NCBI GenBank assembly: GCA_910575545.1
Contig: CAJTFH010000009.1
Coordinates: 36,803 to 100,802, forward strand
Source: Bacteroidales bacterium
GTDB taxonomy: Bacteria; Bacteroidota; Bacteroidia; Bacteroidales; Muribaculaceae
Direction of reading: 5' to 3'
DNA: 64,000 bases
In this document: piece by piece, positions 1-8,041 of the stretch
Position numbering within the stretch: the stretch's first letter is position 1
Layout: the number at the start of each line of letters is the position of its first letter
Translations under genes and position numbers: made by a program
Notes under the pieces: model-generated
Seen by the model: only the letters and a program-made list of their open reading frames with translations
The model's database searches: none
Told to the model about the DNA's origin: nothing

Positions 1-741
1 CAAGGCACGATAGGGCTTGAGATTCTCGAGGAGATGCCGGATGTAGAGGCTATCGTCGTGCCTGTAGGCGGCGGCGGCCTGGTGTCGGGAGTGGCATTTG
101 CTGTTAAGACATTGCGCCCTGATATTAAAGTTTATGGTGTGCAGGCCGCCGGCGCTCCTTCGATGGAGCATTCGTTGCGCGACGGAAAGATAGAACGCCT
201 CGAAAAGGTTGCGACGATTGCCGACGGCATCGCTGTTAAAGAACCGGGGGTTAATACCTTCGACCTTTGCCAGAAATATGTCGATGAGATTGTGACGGTC
301 AACGACGACGAGATTGCTGCTGCTATCCTGGCTTTGATTGAGAAACAGAAACTTGTGGCAGAGGGGGCAGGTGCAGCCGCTGTCGCCGCTGCGATGTATG
401 GCAAGCTGCCATTGAAAGGAATGAAGGTTGTCTGTCTGGTTTCCGGTGGCAATATCGACGTTAACATGCTCAACCGCATCATCAACCGTGGGCTGGCCAA
501 AAAAGGTCGCCTATGTCAGCTTGAATTGGAACTCCAGGATAAGCCGGGCACTTTGTCGGCCGTGTTGAAGATTGTGGCTGACGCGGGGGGGAATATCCTT
601 GCGGTTAACCATGAACGAGTGGGCGCACCCACAGAAATCAATTCCTGTCTGCTGCATCTGGAGCTTGAAACTCTTAATGATGCTCATATACAGAGCATCC
701 GCACGGCTCTTGCTGATGCCGGTTTTAAATTGCTGTCATAG
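1..741 (+). CDS. ilvA: Threonine ammonia-lyase, 5'-truncated by the window edge
   Basis: PLP-dependent deaminase converting threonine to 2-oxobutanoate, the first step of isoleucine synthesis. The frame is open from base 1 (first codons read QGTIGLEILEEM), so the gene starts outside the window. Visible parts are the second half of the fold-type II domain, with the glycine-rich VPVGGGGLVSG segment and the CLVSGGNID phosphate-binding loop, followed by one C-terminal ACT-like domain of about 80 residues (LQDKPGTLSAVL). A single short ACT-like tail fits the roughly 400-residue short form rather than the long two-ACT IlvA. Without the N-terminus the catalytic lysine cannot be checked. It ends convergently with ribBA, separated by a terminator hairpin and a dispersed repeat. 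Confidence 0.9.
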   Translation, partial: QGTIGLEILEEMPDVEAIVVPVGGGGLVSGVAFAVKTLRPDIKVYGVQAAGAPSMEHSLRDGKIERLEKVATIADGIAVKEPGVNTFDLCQKYVDEIVTVNDDEIAAAILALIEKQKLVAEGAGAAAVAAAMYGKLPLKGMKVVCLVSGGNIDVNMLNRIINRGLAKKGRLCQLELELQDKPGTLSAVLKIVADAGGNILAVNHERVGAPTEINSCLLHLELETLNDAHIQSIRTALADAGFKLLS

Positions 742-757
742 ATTGTGTTAATTTAAG

Positions 758-805
758 AGATTGTCTGAAATTTTTTCCAAAAGATTTTTTAGACAATCTT
801 TAAAA
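758..805 (+). terminator. Inverted repeat after ilvA, likely terminator
   Basis: Perfect 9-bp arms (AGATTGTCT at 758-766 and AGACAATCT at 791-799) flank an A/T-rich loop 17 bases after the ilvA stop. The T-tract is weak, so termination may rely on the stronger hairpin at 823-857. Confidence 0.5.
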
Positions 806-822
806 CGCACTTCCTTAGAAAC

Positions 823-993
823 AGGCGCTGTGTCGAAATTCGACCAACGCCTTTTTTACATCCGGATGGAGAGGGTGCTGTCAGAATGGTTCAGATGGTA
901 GGAGCCTGAGGGTGAGGGTGAAGGGAGTTGACTAAGGTCAATGACCGAACCCGAAGCCCTCGGGCGACGACCCAGATGAGCCATTATGACACA
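823..993 (+). repeat. Dispersed 171-bp element, copy A (hairpin plus 135-bp core)
   Basis: First of three copies (also 27757-27926 inverted, 42385-42555 direct). It begins with a long hairpin (outer arms 823-830 and 845-852, inner arms GTCGAA/TTCGAC) followed by six T, an intrinsic-terminator shape. The core at 859-993 is identical base for base in all three copies. Within the core, TGTCAGAATGG (879-889) and CCATTATGACA (981-991) form an 11-bp inverted repeat with one mismatch, and smaller palindromes lie inside (CATCCGGATG, GGTCAATGACC). In this copy one outer stem pair is broken (C828 against A848). It fills the convergent gap between ilvA and ribBA. No protein is encoded convincingly. It may be a miniature mobile element or a structured RNA with its terminator. 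Confidence 0.85.
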
Positions 994-1043
994 GCCTCCT
1001 TTTATTTAGGGGCTTTGCAAAACCCGACTGGTCTGCTTCCTGG

Positions 1044-2294
1044 TCAGTCAACGCGGCGGAGCGTGTGGCCCATGCGGTGTTTCTTTGTCGACATGTAGAA
1101 GCGGTCATATTCGTTAGGCTCGATTTCGATAGGCACGTTTTCAACCACTTCGAGACCATAGCCTTCAAGCCCGATTCTTTTCACCGGATTGTTGGTCATG
1201 AGCCTCATTTTCCTGATGCCGAGTGAGTGGAGAATCTGTGCTCCCACGCCATAATCGCGCTCGTCGGCTTTGTGGCCGAGATGGAGGTTGGCCTCAACAG
1301 TGTCCATCCCCTCTTCCTGGAGTTTGTAGGCTTTGATTTTATCCATCAGGCCGATTCCTCGCCCTTCCTGTGAAAGATAGACAACGGCTCCGCGCCCCTC
1401 TTTCTCAATCATGCGCAGGGCCTGGTGGAGCTGTTCGCCGCAGTCGCATCGCATAGATCCGAATATGTCGCCTGTGGCGCATGATGAGTGCACCCTCACC
1501 ATCACCGGTTCATCGGTGTGGAGGTCTCCCTTGAAAATGGCCACATGTTCCAGTCCGTTGCTTTTCTGGCGGAACGGGATGAGGCGGAAATGTCCGTAGG
1601 CTGTGGGCAGGTCGACTTCGACTCCTTCCTCTACAAGCGATTCCTGTTTGAGCCTGTAGGCAATCAGGTCGGCTATGGAGATAAGTTTAAGTCCCCACTG
1701 GTCAGCGCGCTCCCGCAGTTCGGGCAATCGGGCCATCGTGCCGTCGTCGCTCATTATTTCCATGAGTGCTGCAGCAGGTTGCAGACCGGCCAGGCGCGCC
1801 AGGTCAACGGCAGCTTCGGTGTGTCCGCTCCGGCGCAGAACCCCTTGGTCTTGCGCATACAGTGGGTTTATATGACCCGGACGGCCGAATGTGGCTGGAA
1901 CCGATGCCGGGTCGGCCAAAGCCCTGATTGTGGCGCAACGGTCGTGGATTGATACCCCCGTGGAGCATCCTTCGAGTTTGTCGACGGTTACGGTGAAGGG
2001 GGTGCCGAGCACCGAGGTGTTGTCGGTCACCTGCGGCATCAGGTCGAGCTCCTTGCAGCGGGAGATGGTGAGCGGTGCGCAGAGCACCCCGCGTGCGTTT
2101 TTGAGCATGAAGTTGACCTGCTCGGGGGTTATCTTTTCAGCGGCAACAATCAGGTCGCCTTCGTTTTCGCGGTCTTCGTCATCGACCACAATAACCATTT
2201 TCCCTTCGCGGAAATCGACGAGGGCGCTTTCTATTGAGTCGAGCCTGACGGTTGCGGTGTCGGGAGTGGCTGCTGTTTGGGCGGTTTGTGTCAT
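1044..2294 (-). CDS. ribBA: Bifunctional DHBP synthase / GTP cyclohydrolase II
   Basis: Makes both riboflavin precursors: 3,4-dihydroxy-2-butanone 4-phosphate from ribulose 5-phosphate, and the pyrimidine precursor from GTP. The 416-residue protein has the RibB half at about residues 15-210 ([14 protein letters not shown] acidic metal site) and the RibA half at about 215-416, with zinc cysteines in [17 protein letters not shown] and the catalytic [11 protein letters not shown] segment. Both active sites look intact. It lies 27 bases after the LptF/LptG permease gene on the same strand, suggesting co-transcription. I saw no FMN riboswitch in the short upstream gap. Confidence 0.96.
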   Translation of the reverse strand: MTQTAQTAATPDTATVRLDSIESALVDFREGKMVIVVDDEDRENEGDLIVAAEKITPEQVNFMLKNARGVLCAPLTISRCKELDLMPQVTDNTSVLGTPFTVTVDKLEGCSTGVSIHDRCATIRALADPASVPATFGRPGHINPLYAQDQGVLRRSGHTEAAVDLARLAGLQPAAALMEIMSDDGTMARLPELRERADQWGLKLISIADLIAYRLKQESLVEEGVEVDLPTAYGHFRLIPFRQKSNGLEHVAIFKGDLHTDEPVMVRVHSSCATGDIFGSMRCDCGEQLHQALRMIEKEGRGAVVYLSQEGRGIGLMDKIKAYKLQEEGMDTVEANLHLGHKADERDYGVGAQILHSLGIRKMRLMTNNPVKRIGLEGYGLEVVENVPIEIEPNEYDRFYMSTKKHRMGHTLRRVD

Positions 2295-2321
2295 TGTTGT
2301 CAGAATTTATGGTTGTGAATC

Positions 2322-4157
2322 TCAGGTGGCTTCATGGGCATCGGCTTCCGTTGCCCGCGCCATCTCATTTTCAAACAAATTAATCAGTGAGTATGTTGCC
2401 GACAGGGTGTCGCTGACGTTGCGCACTGTCAGCTGGAATGGGAACGTGTTTACCAATCGGATTACGTTTTTCTGGCGAGTGTTCGACAGGTAGTCGACCG
2501 CATCGTTTAGCGCTCCTTGTGCGTTGTCGCGGAGCGGGAAGCGGCGGAAGAGATAATAGATTTTCTTGGGCAGCTTCATCGAGGAATACTCCTTCGACAG
2601 TTCTGTGGCTGACGATTGCAGCACCCGCAGCAATTCCAACGCCTCTTGCGGCTCAACTTCCTGCATTGTGAATTCCTTGACTTCCAGCTCCCGTTTCATT
2701 TTGCCGGTTATGCGGCGGAAGAAGTTCTTATAAGCGTCGATGTCGAACACTGCCGAATCTTTCATTGCCTTATAGGTGAAGAAAACTCCTAACGGGGTCA
2801 GCACAGCAGCCGATAGCCACATGCCTTGCCACACGGCCAGTTTTCCGTCGCGTGCCATCTTGTAGCCGGTGTTGTCGATTATGTAGTAGACTATGAAGAG
2901 GAACACGGAAATAACCAGCGGTGTTCCAAGTCCACCTTTGCGGATAATCGCTCCCAGGGGCGCTCCGATGAAGAAGAATATCAGACAGGCAAACGACAGG
3001 GTGAATTTCTTCTGCATCTCGATGCCGTGGCGGCGGATGGTCTTGCGGTAATCATCCATCTGGTAGCTCTTGAACTCATAATCCTGCTTCACCCGCTGGG
3101 CTTTCAGCAGGGCCTGGGCAAGATATGAGGGTGTCATGCCGGGACGCTCCTTGTAAAAGATTGAATCGACAGGCATAGGTTCTTTCATGGCCACGGGTTG
3201 TTGCGGCTCCTGAACGCGCTGATTGTCGACAACGCGGTCGCGATAGTAGGGGATACGCAGATAGGGGCTTTCTTTAAGTTCTTTGGCATAAATGGCTCCG
3301 ATTGAGTCAACCTTTTCAGAGACTGAATCGATTGTGGCCTGAAGCTCGGCGATGTTTTTGCCGACATACTGGTTGCGCATTCCTGATTCATCCATGCGGT
3401 TGAAGTTGGCATCGAATGCCAGCAGGATTTCTTTCAGCTTGAACGATTCGCGGCGGTATGGTTGGTTTTGCGACTGCCCTCCGGCGCTGTTCTCGCGCAG
3501 GTTCTCGAACTGTTCACCCGAATGGAGCTGTAGGAAGAGGTGCTCCTTGTCGTCGGCCAGTTTCAGATGGCCTGAGTCGGCCAGGATGATGCGTGCGTTT
3601 TCAAATCCGCGCGACACGTCGTAAATCATCATGTCGTAGAGAGCGCCGCTTTCGCGGTCTTTCTCTTCGACATAGAAGTTGTAGCCGGGAATCTGGTCGT
3701 AGAACACCCCTTCGGGAATTTCCAGCTCGGGCGATTTTTGGCGCACGGAGTAGAGCAGCGTCCACATCTTAGTCTGCGCCACCGGCAGCACATAGTTCTG
3801 GAAAAAAAACGCACCTATGGCCACGAGTATGATAAACACTATCAACGGGCGCATCGACTTAATCAGTGATATGCCCGAAGCCTTCATGGCGGTCAGTTCG
3901 AACCGTTCCCCGAGGTTTCCGAATGTCATCAGCGACGCCAGCAGTATGGCCAGCGGCAATGCCATCGGCACCATCGTCAGGGCCGCATAGAAAAAAAGCT
4001 CCCCTATAACGTGGATTTCAAGCCCCTTGCCAACAAGGTCGTCGATATACTTCCATAGAAACTGCATCAACACTATGAAGAGGCATATGAAGAAGGTCAT
4101 AAGGAATAGCGGCAGGAAGCTCTGCAGCATAAACCGGTAAAGACGTTTCACTATCAT
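2322..4157 (-). CDS. LptF/LptG family permease of the LPS export ABC transporter
   Basis: Inner-membrane component that passes lipopolysaccharide to the periplasmic Lpt bridge. The 611-residue protein has an N-terminal transmembrane group (about residues 12-120), a large periplasmic region, and a C-terminal transmembrane group starting near FTLSFACLIFFFIGAPLGAI (about residue 382). About 140 hydrophilic residues follow the last membrane segment, so it is much longer than the roughly 360-residue E. coli LptF or LptG. The family is clear; whether it acts as LptF, LptG or a homodimer cannot be read from sequence. Transcribed together with ribBA. The start is ATG with an A-rich upstream stretch instead of a Shine-Dalgarno site. 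Confidence 0.9.
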   Translation of the reverse strand: MIVKRLYRFMLQSFLPLFLMTFFICLFIVLMQFLWKYIDDLVGKGLEIHVIGELFFYAALTMVPMALPLAILLASLMTFGNLGERFELTAMKASGISLIKSMRPLIVFIILVAIGAFFFQNYVLPVAQTKMWTLLYSVRQKSPELEIPEGVFYDQIPGYNFYVEEKDRESGALYDMMIYDVSRGFENARIILADSGHLKLADDKEHLFLQLHSGEQFENLRENSAGGQSQNQPYRRESFKLKEILLAFDANFNRMDESGMRNQYVGKNIAELQATIDSVSEKVDSIGAIYAKELKESPYLRIPYYRDRVVDNQRVQEPQQPVAMKEPMPVDSIFYKERPGMTPSYLAQALLKAQRVKQDYEFKSYQMDDYRKTIRRHGIEMQKKFTLSFACLIFFFIGAPLGAIIRKGGLGTPLVISVFLFIVYYIIDNTGYKMARDGKLAVWQGMWLSAAVLTPLGVFFTYKAMKDSAVFDIDAYKNFFRRITGKMKRELEVKEFTMQEVEPQEALELLRVLQSSATELSKEYSSMKLPKKIYYLFRRFPLRDNAQGALNDAVDYLSNTRQKNVIRLVNTFPFQLTVRNVSDTLSATYSLINLFENEMARATEADAHEAT

Positions 4158-4237
4158 ATGGGCTTTCTCTTTTTCGTGTTGGATGTTTCTGCAAAGTTAC
4201 GCATTTTTTTGCAAGAAGAAGCAAGAAGCTGGAAGTG

Positions 4238-4385
4238 AGAAGTCAGAAATAAGAAGTCAGAAGCCGCAAGCAGGGCGGAGGTCGGCTGTTGTGCCGTCTG
4301 ACCTGTCGGACTTGTTTGACAGGTCGCCTCATTTTCTGCTTGCGACTTCTGACTTGCGGCTTCTGACTTGCGGCTTCTGACTTCT
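4238..4385. repeat. Nested inverted repeat built from 14-bp units
   Basis: Three head-to-tail 14-bp units of CTTGCG(A/G)CTTCTGA lie at 4339-4352, 4353-4366 and 4367-4380. Their complement lies on the left: 4252-4270 pairs perfectly over 19 bp with 4367-4385. Between the arms is an independent perfect 8-bp hairpin, GACCTGTC (4300-4307) with GACAGGTC (4318-4325). The element fills most of the gap between the 741-residue lipoprotein gene and the permease gene, both minus strand, so it would be transcribed and could end or process the upstream message. It codes for nothing recognisable. Confidence 0.8.
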
Positions 4386-4390
4386 ATAAA

Positions 4391-6616
4391 CTAATACACC
4401 AGCTCGAAATCGTCAATCCACATGGTTGAGTTGCCGCCTACGAAATAGTCGCCGGCTTTGGATGCGGAGCATACAATCAGGATGTTGGCGGCCTTGCGGT
4501 CGTAGTGGCGATATTCCAACGGGATTTCGAATGGAATCAGGCCGTCTCCGGCAGTAGCTGATTCAAATACCTTTTCTCCGTATGCGATGACGTGAGTGTT
4601 GGTGGCCTGGTCGAACAGATGGAGGTTGGCTTTCTTGGTCTGCACCACAAACGGCCATTCTTCGTTGTTATAGGTCTCTCTGGCTTCGCTGTCGAGAATG
4701 GCAATGTAGATGATGCCTTTGTCGGTGTCGCCTTTCTGCACCGACGGGTAATCCGGGCTGATGTGTTCAACCGTACCGGGCTGATAGCGCACATAACCTC
4801 TCAGGGCTTTGGGGCGCGATGTGAACGGACGGCCGAAGCCGAGAACCCCATCAGTGCCGTCGGTCTTGATATATTTCCCCACAAAGATGTTGCCTGCGGC
4901 GAATTTGCCCATTCCCAAGACTGCGGCTTTCTGGCTGGCGAGTTTGGCGGAGTAGTTGCCTGAATGCTTTATGCTCGAATCGGGAGTGGTAAGGTCGATG
5001 CCCACCATTTTCGAGCCATGATTGCCAGAATCCCAGAACATCTCGCCGCCGTCGGCATAAACGAGCTGCGGTTTGGTTGATGAACTCCAATTTTCAAACC
5101 CTGCATTTTCAAGCTGTCGGCCGGCCTCGGTTGTCGTTGTGGAGATCGCTGATGTGAAACCGTCGCATATTGCCTGGTATTCATAGGTGGTGCCGGGTTT
5201 CAGGCCGTTGATTACAATTGAATAGGTAGAGCCTACTTCAAGCGCCCGTGGAGCCATACGGCTACGTGCCTGTTGCGATTCGTTGTAAAGAATAGTCTCC
5301 CATTGCTGGGTGCCCTGCTCGCGGTAGTTGAACCCGACGTTTGCTGCATCTGTTTTCAGCACAGTTCCGGTGAGGGTTATGGATGTTGCCCATGTGGTCG
5401 GGGCATCGGCCGGGGTTTCAACCGGAAGCACCGGTGCGTCAGTAAGCACCAGATTGATTACAGTTGTGGTTGTGAGGCCGTTGCTATCGGTGGCGGTAAT
5501 GGTTATGGCGTGCTCACCTTCAGGAATCACGTTGAGGAACGCATCGCCGAACACGAGTTTCATCTCTTCAAAATCGGGGTTCAGCTCTTCTCCCTTATGT
5601 TGAATATGGATTTTAGTGAACCCTTTAGTTTCGAGCGTTGCCTCAAATGACGGATCCATGCCGAGAAGCTCAATCATCGGTTTGATGCCGAGGGCTTCGT
5701 TAAACGAAGAGCAGTCGATTTGCACTGTCTTTAACGGAGAGGTGCTCTGAATCCAAAGTTTCTTTTCAGTGAGTTTGCCCGGCTCGCCGGTAACAGGCTT
5801 GTCGCTTTCAAAATTCAGCGCGGTGATTACCGGTGCGGCCACAATCTCAACGCGGTCTTCAATGAGAATCTCGGTCTCATCAACTTCTATACTTATCTGA
5901 CCGGCTCCGATTTCGGGGTTTTCACCGGTTGTAGGGTTGTATTTGACGTTTATCACATATTTCGTGGCCGGTTTGGCGTTGGCGATAGTGCCCGAAAACG
6001 ACACGTCTCCACCATCGGCCGTTTTACCCGCCAGGGTGTATGCCAGGTCTTTGTCGAAAGAAGGCATCATGAAGTAGCCGGTTTTCTGCCCGCTGTTGCG
6101 GTCGCCATAGGTTAGCGAACCGGCCTGGTGGCTCACAGTGACGGTGTAGTCGCTCAGGGCATTGTCGATGGCATCGTCATAGCGTATCTCCACCACAACG
6201 TTGGCAATCATACACTCTATGTCGACCTGCATTGTCTGGCCGTTGGTGATTGAGAATGATTCCCGCCCTTTGAAATATTTTTTGTCGAAAGCGGCCGGCA
6301 CGGAGTCTCCGGCCCATGCCTCGGCGATGTAGTTGTCGCATGTCAGCCAGATACCGTTGGCCGGGATTTCGCTGATGCCGTTATATTTCCTGACGACCCC
6401 TTTCGAGTTTGAAATCCATATCAGGGTATTGGCAGCCAGGGCATCGTCGGTTACTGCGGCTCGCGACGTGGCTTTGACATCGTTGTTGAGCGTGGCGCCA
6501 AGGAGTATGCGCCCCTCACCCGCGCCGGTATCGTAGGTTATGTCATCGGTGCAGCCGCTGAAAGAGAGCGATGCCAGTGTGGCTGCGCAGATGAAAAATA
6601 TGTTTTTCGTTTTCAT
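4391..6616 (-). CDS. Surface lipoprotein with DUF4493 and C-terminal PCMD domain
   Basis: 741 residues. An SPII signal is seen at the start (lipobox FSGC, Cys about residue 22), followed by TDD, a short acidic stretch of the kind linked to surface export of Bacteroidetes lipoproteins. Residues about 30-235 match the DUF4493 pattern (GEGRILLG, SFSITNGQTMQVD, CMIANVVVEIRYD). An Ig-like segment follows, ending near GEHAITITATDSNG, then a fibronectin-III-like stretch (NGLKPGTTYEYQAICDG). From about residue 495 (LENAGFENW) to the end is a PCMD domain (FGRPFTSRPKALRGYVRY, WIDDFELVY), a proposed carbohydrate-metabolism fold. Substrate is unknown. It is the last of three adjacent paralogues. Confidence 0.85.
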   Translation of the reverse strand: MKTKNIFFICAATLASLSFSGCTDDITYDTGAGEGRILLGATLNNDVKATSRAAVTDDALAANTLIWISNSKGVVRKYNGISEIPANGIWLTCDNYIAEAWAGDSVPAAFDKKYFKGRESFSITNGQTMQVDIECMIANVVVEIRYDDAIDNALSDYTVTVSHQAGSLTYGDRNSGQKTGYFMMPSFDKDLAYTLAGKTADGGDVSFSGTIANAKPATKYVINVKYNPTTGENPEIGAGQISIEVDETEILIEDRVEIVAAPVITALNFESDKPVTGEPGKLTEKKLWIQSTSPLKTVQIDCSSFNEALGIKPMIELLGMDPSFEATLETKGFTKIHIQHKGEELNPDFEEMKLVFGDAFLNVIPEGEHAITITATDSNGLTTTTVINLVLTDAPVLPVETPADAPTTWATSITLTGTVLKTDAANVGFNYREQGTQQWETILYNESQQARSRMAPRALEVGSTYSIVINGLKPGTTYEYQAICDGFTSAISTTTTEAGRQLENAGFENWSSSTKPQLVYADGGEMFWDSGNHGSKMVGIDLTTPDSSIKHSGNYSAKLASQKAAVLGMGKFAAGNIFVGKYIKTDGTDGVLGFGRPFTSRPKALRGYVRYQPGTVEHISPDYPSVQKGDTDKGIIYIAILDSEARETYNNEEWPFVVQTKKANLHLFDQATNTHVIAYGEKVFESATAGDGLIPFEIPLEYRHYDRKAANILIVCSASKAGDYFVGGNSTMWIDDFELVY

Positions 6617-6632
6617 TTCAGTTTACTGCTGT

Positions 6633-8009
6633 TTAAGATTTCAGTTTGAGTGTTACTTCCTCAACTGTGCCGTCTGCATCGGTAACAGTGAGGATGAAGT
6701 TGTGGTTGCCTTCGCCCAGCATCACAAGCAGCGGCATGAAGTTGGTGATGTTGAATTCCACCTCTGTTCTAGCAACAACGTTTTCTTTTATTGGAAACTT
6801 CAGGTTAGTAAGGGCTTCGGTGAGATCGATGTCATATGTGTGTGTGTCATCGTTGTAGCCCATGGCTGTGTCGAGATAGAATTTGGCTGCCAGACCCACG
6901 CCGCTGAGTTCGTCGGCAGAAAGTGTGCTTGAGTCGATAGTCACATGGAGTGTCTTGATTCCTTTCTCGGCAGTGATGTTGATTATGGCAGGTTTAGTTT
7001 CAGGCCCGTATTCATCACAGTTGTAAGTGCGGTTGAAGTCGGGGAACGATTCGCCGCCGGAGATTTCAACCTTTCCTTCAGATGGGGTGGGGGGGGTGGG
7101 TTCGTCGCCTCCGCCTACCTCCTGGCCGGGGCGGTCATCGGCGTTGCCTGGAGTTTCCTCAACCTCAAGATTGGCGGTCATATCCTCTTGTTTCACGCTG
7201 AAGTCAACGTTGACCCCTTCGCCGTCTACTTTGATATTGCCGGTTTCATCGGCAGGGCGGTTGGGGTTGGTTTTTAGCGCCATGGTGATGTGGCGGTGCT
7301 GTCCGGCGGTAACGTTGGTCAGCACGGCTGTGGTGTTTTCAAGACTTCCTGACACCGTTCCGGTGAAAACTACCGACATGGTGGAAAGCCCTTCCGTAGC
7401 CTCGAAGTAGCCTGAGCGGTTTTCTTCAGGTGTGAAGGTCAATGTGTTGCCGGGAGTGGATGTAACTGTGATTTTGAAGTCGGCGCCATTGTTGCCTGAG
7501 GCCGCAAGGAGCTTTTTGTCGAAATCTACCGACACTCGTATGTTGGCCAGCTTGCAGACAACGGTCTCCACGCTTGTGAGCTGCCCTTGGGTAATCGAGA
7601 AAGATTGCGACCCTAAGAAATAGGGGGCGTTCCAGGCGGCAGGTTCAACATCGTGGGAGCGGACGGTCACTGTGTAGTCGCCTACCGGGAATGTCGGGAG
7701 CGACGGCATGGCGTTGAGCTTCCATGAAGCCGCAGGTGTGCCGTCGGTTTTGGCAACGTCGACGATGAAGTTCGAGAGGTCTATCGTTGAGCGTGACTGC
7801 GTTTTGGCGGGGGCTTTCTGCGCGCCTCTGATTTCTTCAACAAACAGCTCTTCGTTGGTGACGGTGGGCAGGATGGAGGCCGTGTTCAGGCGTCCTTCCC
7901 CTTTGCCTTCCCCCTCGGCGTCGGCCGTCCAGTTGTCGCTGCACGAAACCGCAATGGTCGCCAGTGCCGCGTATGCCATATATGATAATATGTTGGTCTT
8001 CATAATCAT
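6633..8009 (-). CDS. Surface lipoprotein with DUF4493 domain, no PCMD domain
   Basis: 458 residues, the middle and shortest member of the trio. Lipobox AVSC is followed by SDNWTADAEGEGKGEGR; the GEGR motif is shared with its neighbour. DUF4493-like region covers about residues 35-265 (PVGDYTVTVRSHDVEPAAW, FSITQGQLTSVETVVCKLANI). An Ig-like second domain ends at GEGNHNFILTVTDADG and the protein stops there, where both paralogues continue into Fn3-like and PCMD domains. A proline/threonine linker near GGGDEPTPPTPSEG joins the two domains. It lies 16 bases before the next gene, so one transcript is likely. It may be an accessory partner of the PCMD proteins, but this is inference. Confidence 0.82.
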   Translation of the reverse strand: MIMKTNILSYMAYAALATIAVSCSDNWTADAEGEGKGEGRLNTASILPTVTNEELFVEEIRGAQKAPAKTQSRSTIDLSNFIVDVAKTDGTPAASWKLNAMPSLPTFPVGDYTVTVRSHDVEPAAWNAPYFLGSQSFSITQGQLTSVETVVCKLANIRVSVDFDKKLLAASGNNGADFKITVTSTPGNTLTFTPEENRSGYFEATEGLSTMSVVFTGTVSGSLENTTAVLTNVTAGQHRHITMALKTNPNRPADETGNIKVDGEGVNVDFSVKQEDMTANLEVEETPGNADDRPGQEVGGGDEPTPPTPSEGKVEISGGESFPDFNRTYNCDEYGPETKPAIINITAEKGIKTLHVTIDSSTLSADELSGVGLAAKFYLDTAMGYNDDTHTYDIDLTEALTNLKFPIKENVVARTEVEFNITNFMPLLVMLGEGNHNFILTVTDADGTVEEVTLKLKS

Positions 8010-8041
8010 CTGTTTCTTTTCTTCTTTAGGTGATATAAAGT

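Noticed and set aside
2295..2321. FMN riboswitch for ribBA
   Set aside because: The gap is only 27 bases; ribBA is downstream in an operon and no RFN-type sequence was seen.
4339..4385. CRISPR-like repeats
   Set aside because: Only three 14-bp units with no spacers and no cas genes; they form one arm of a palindrome.
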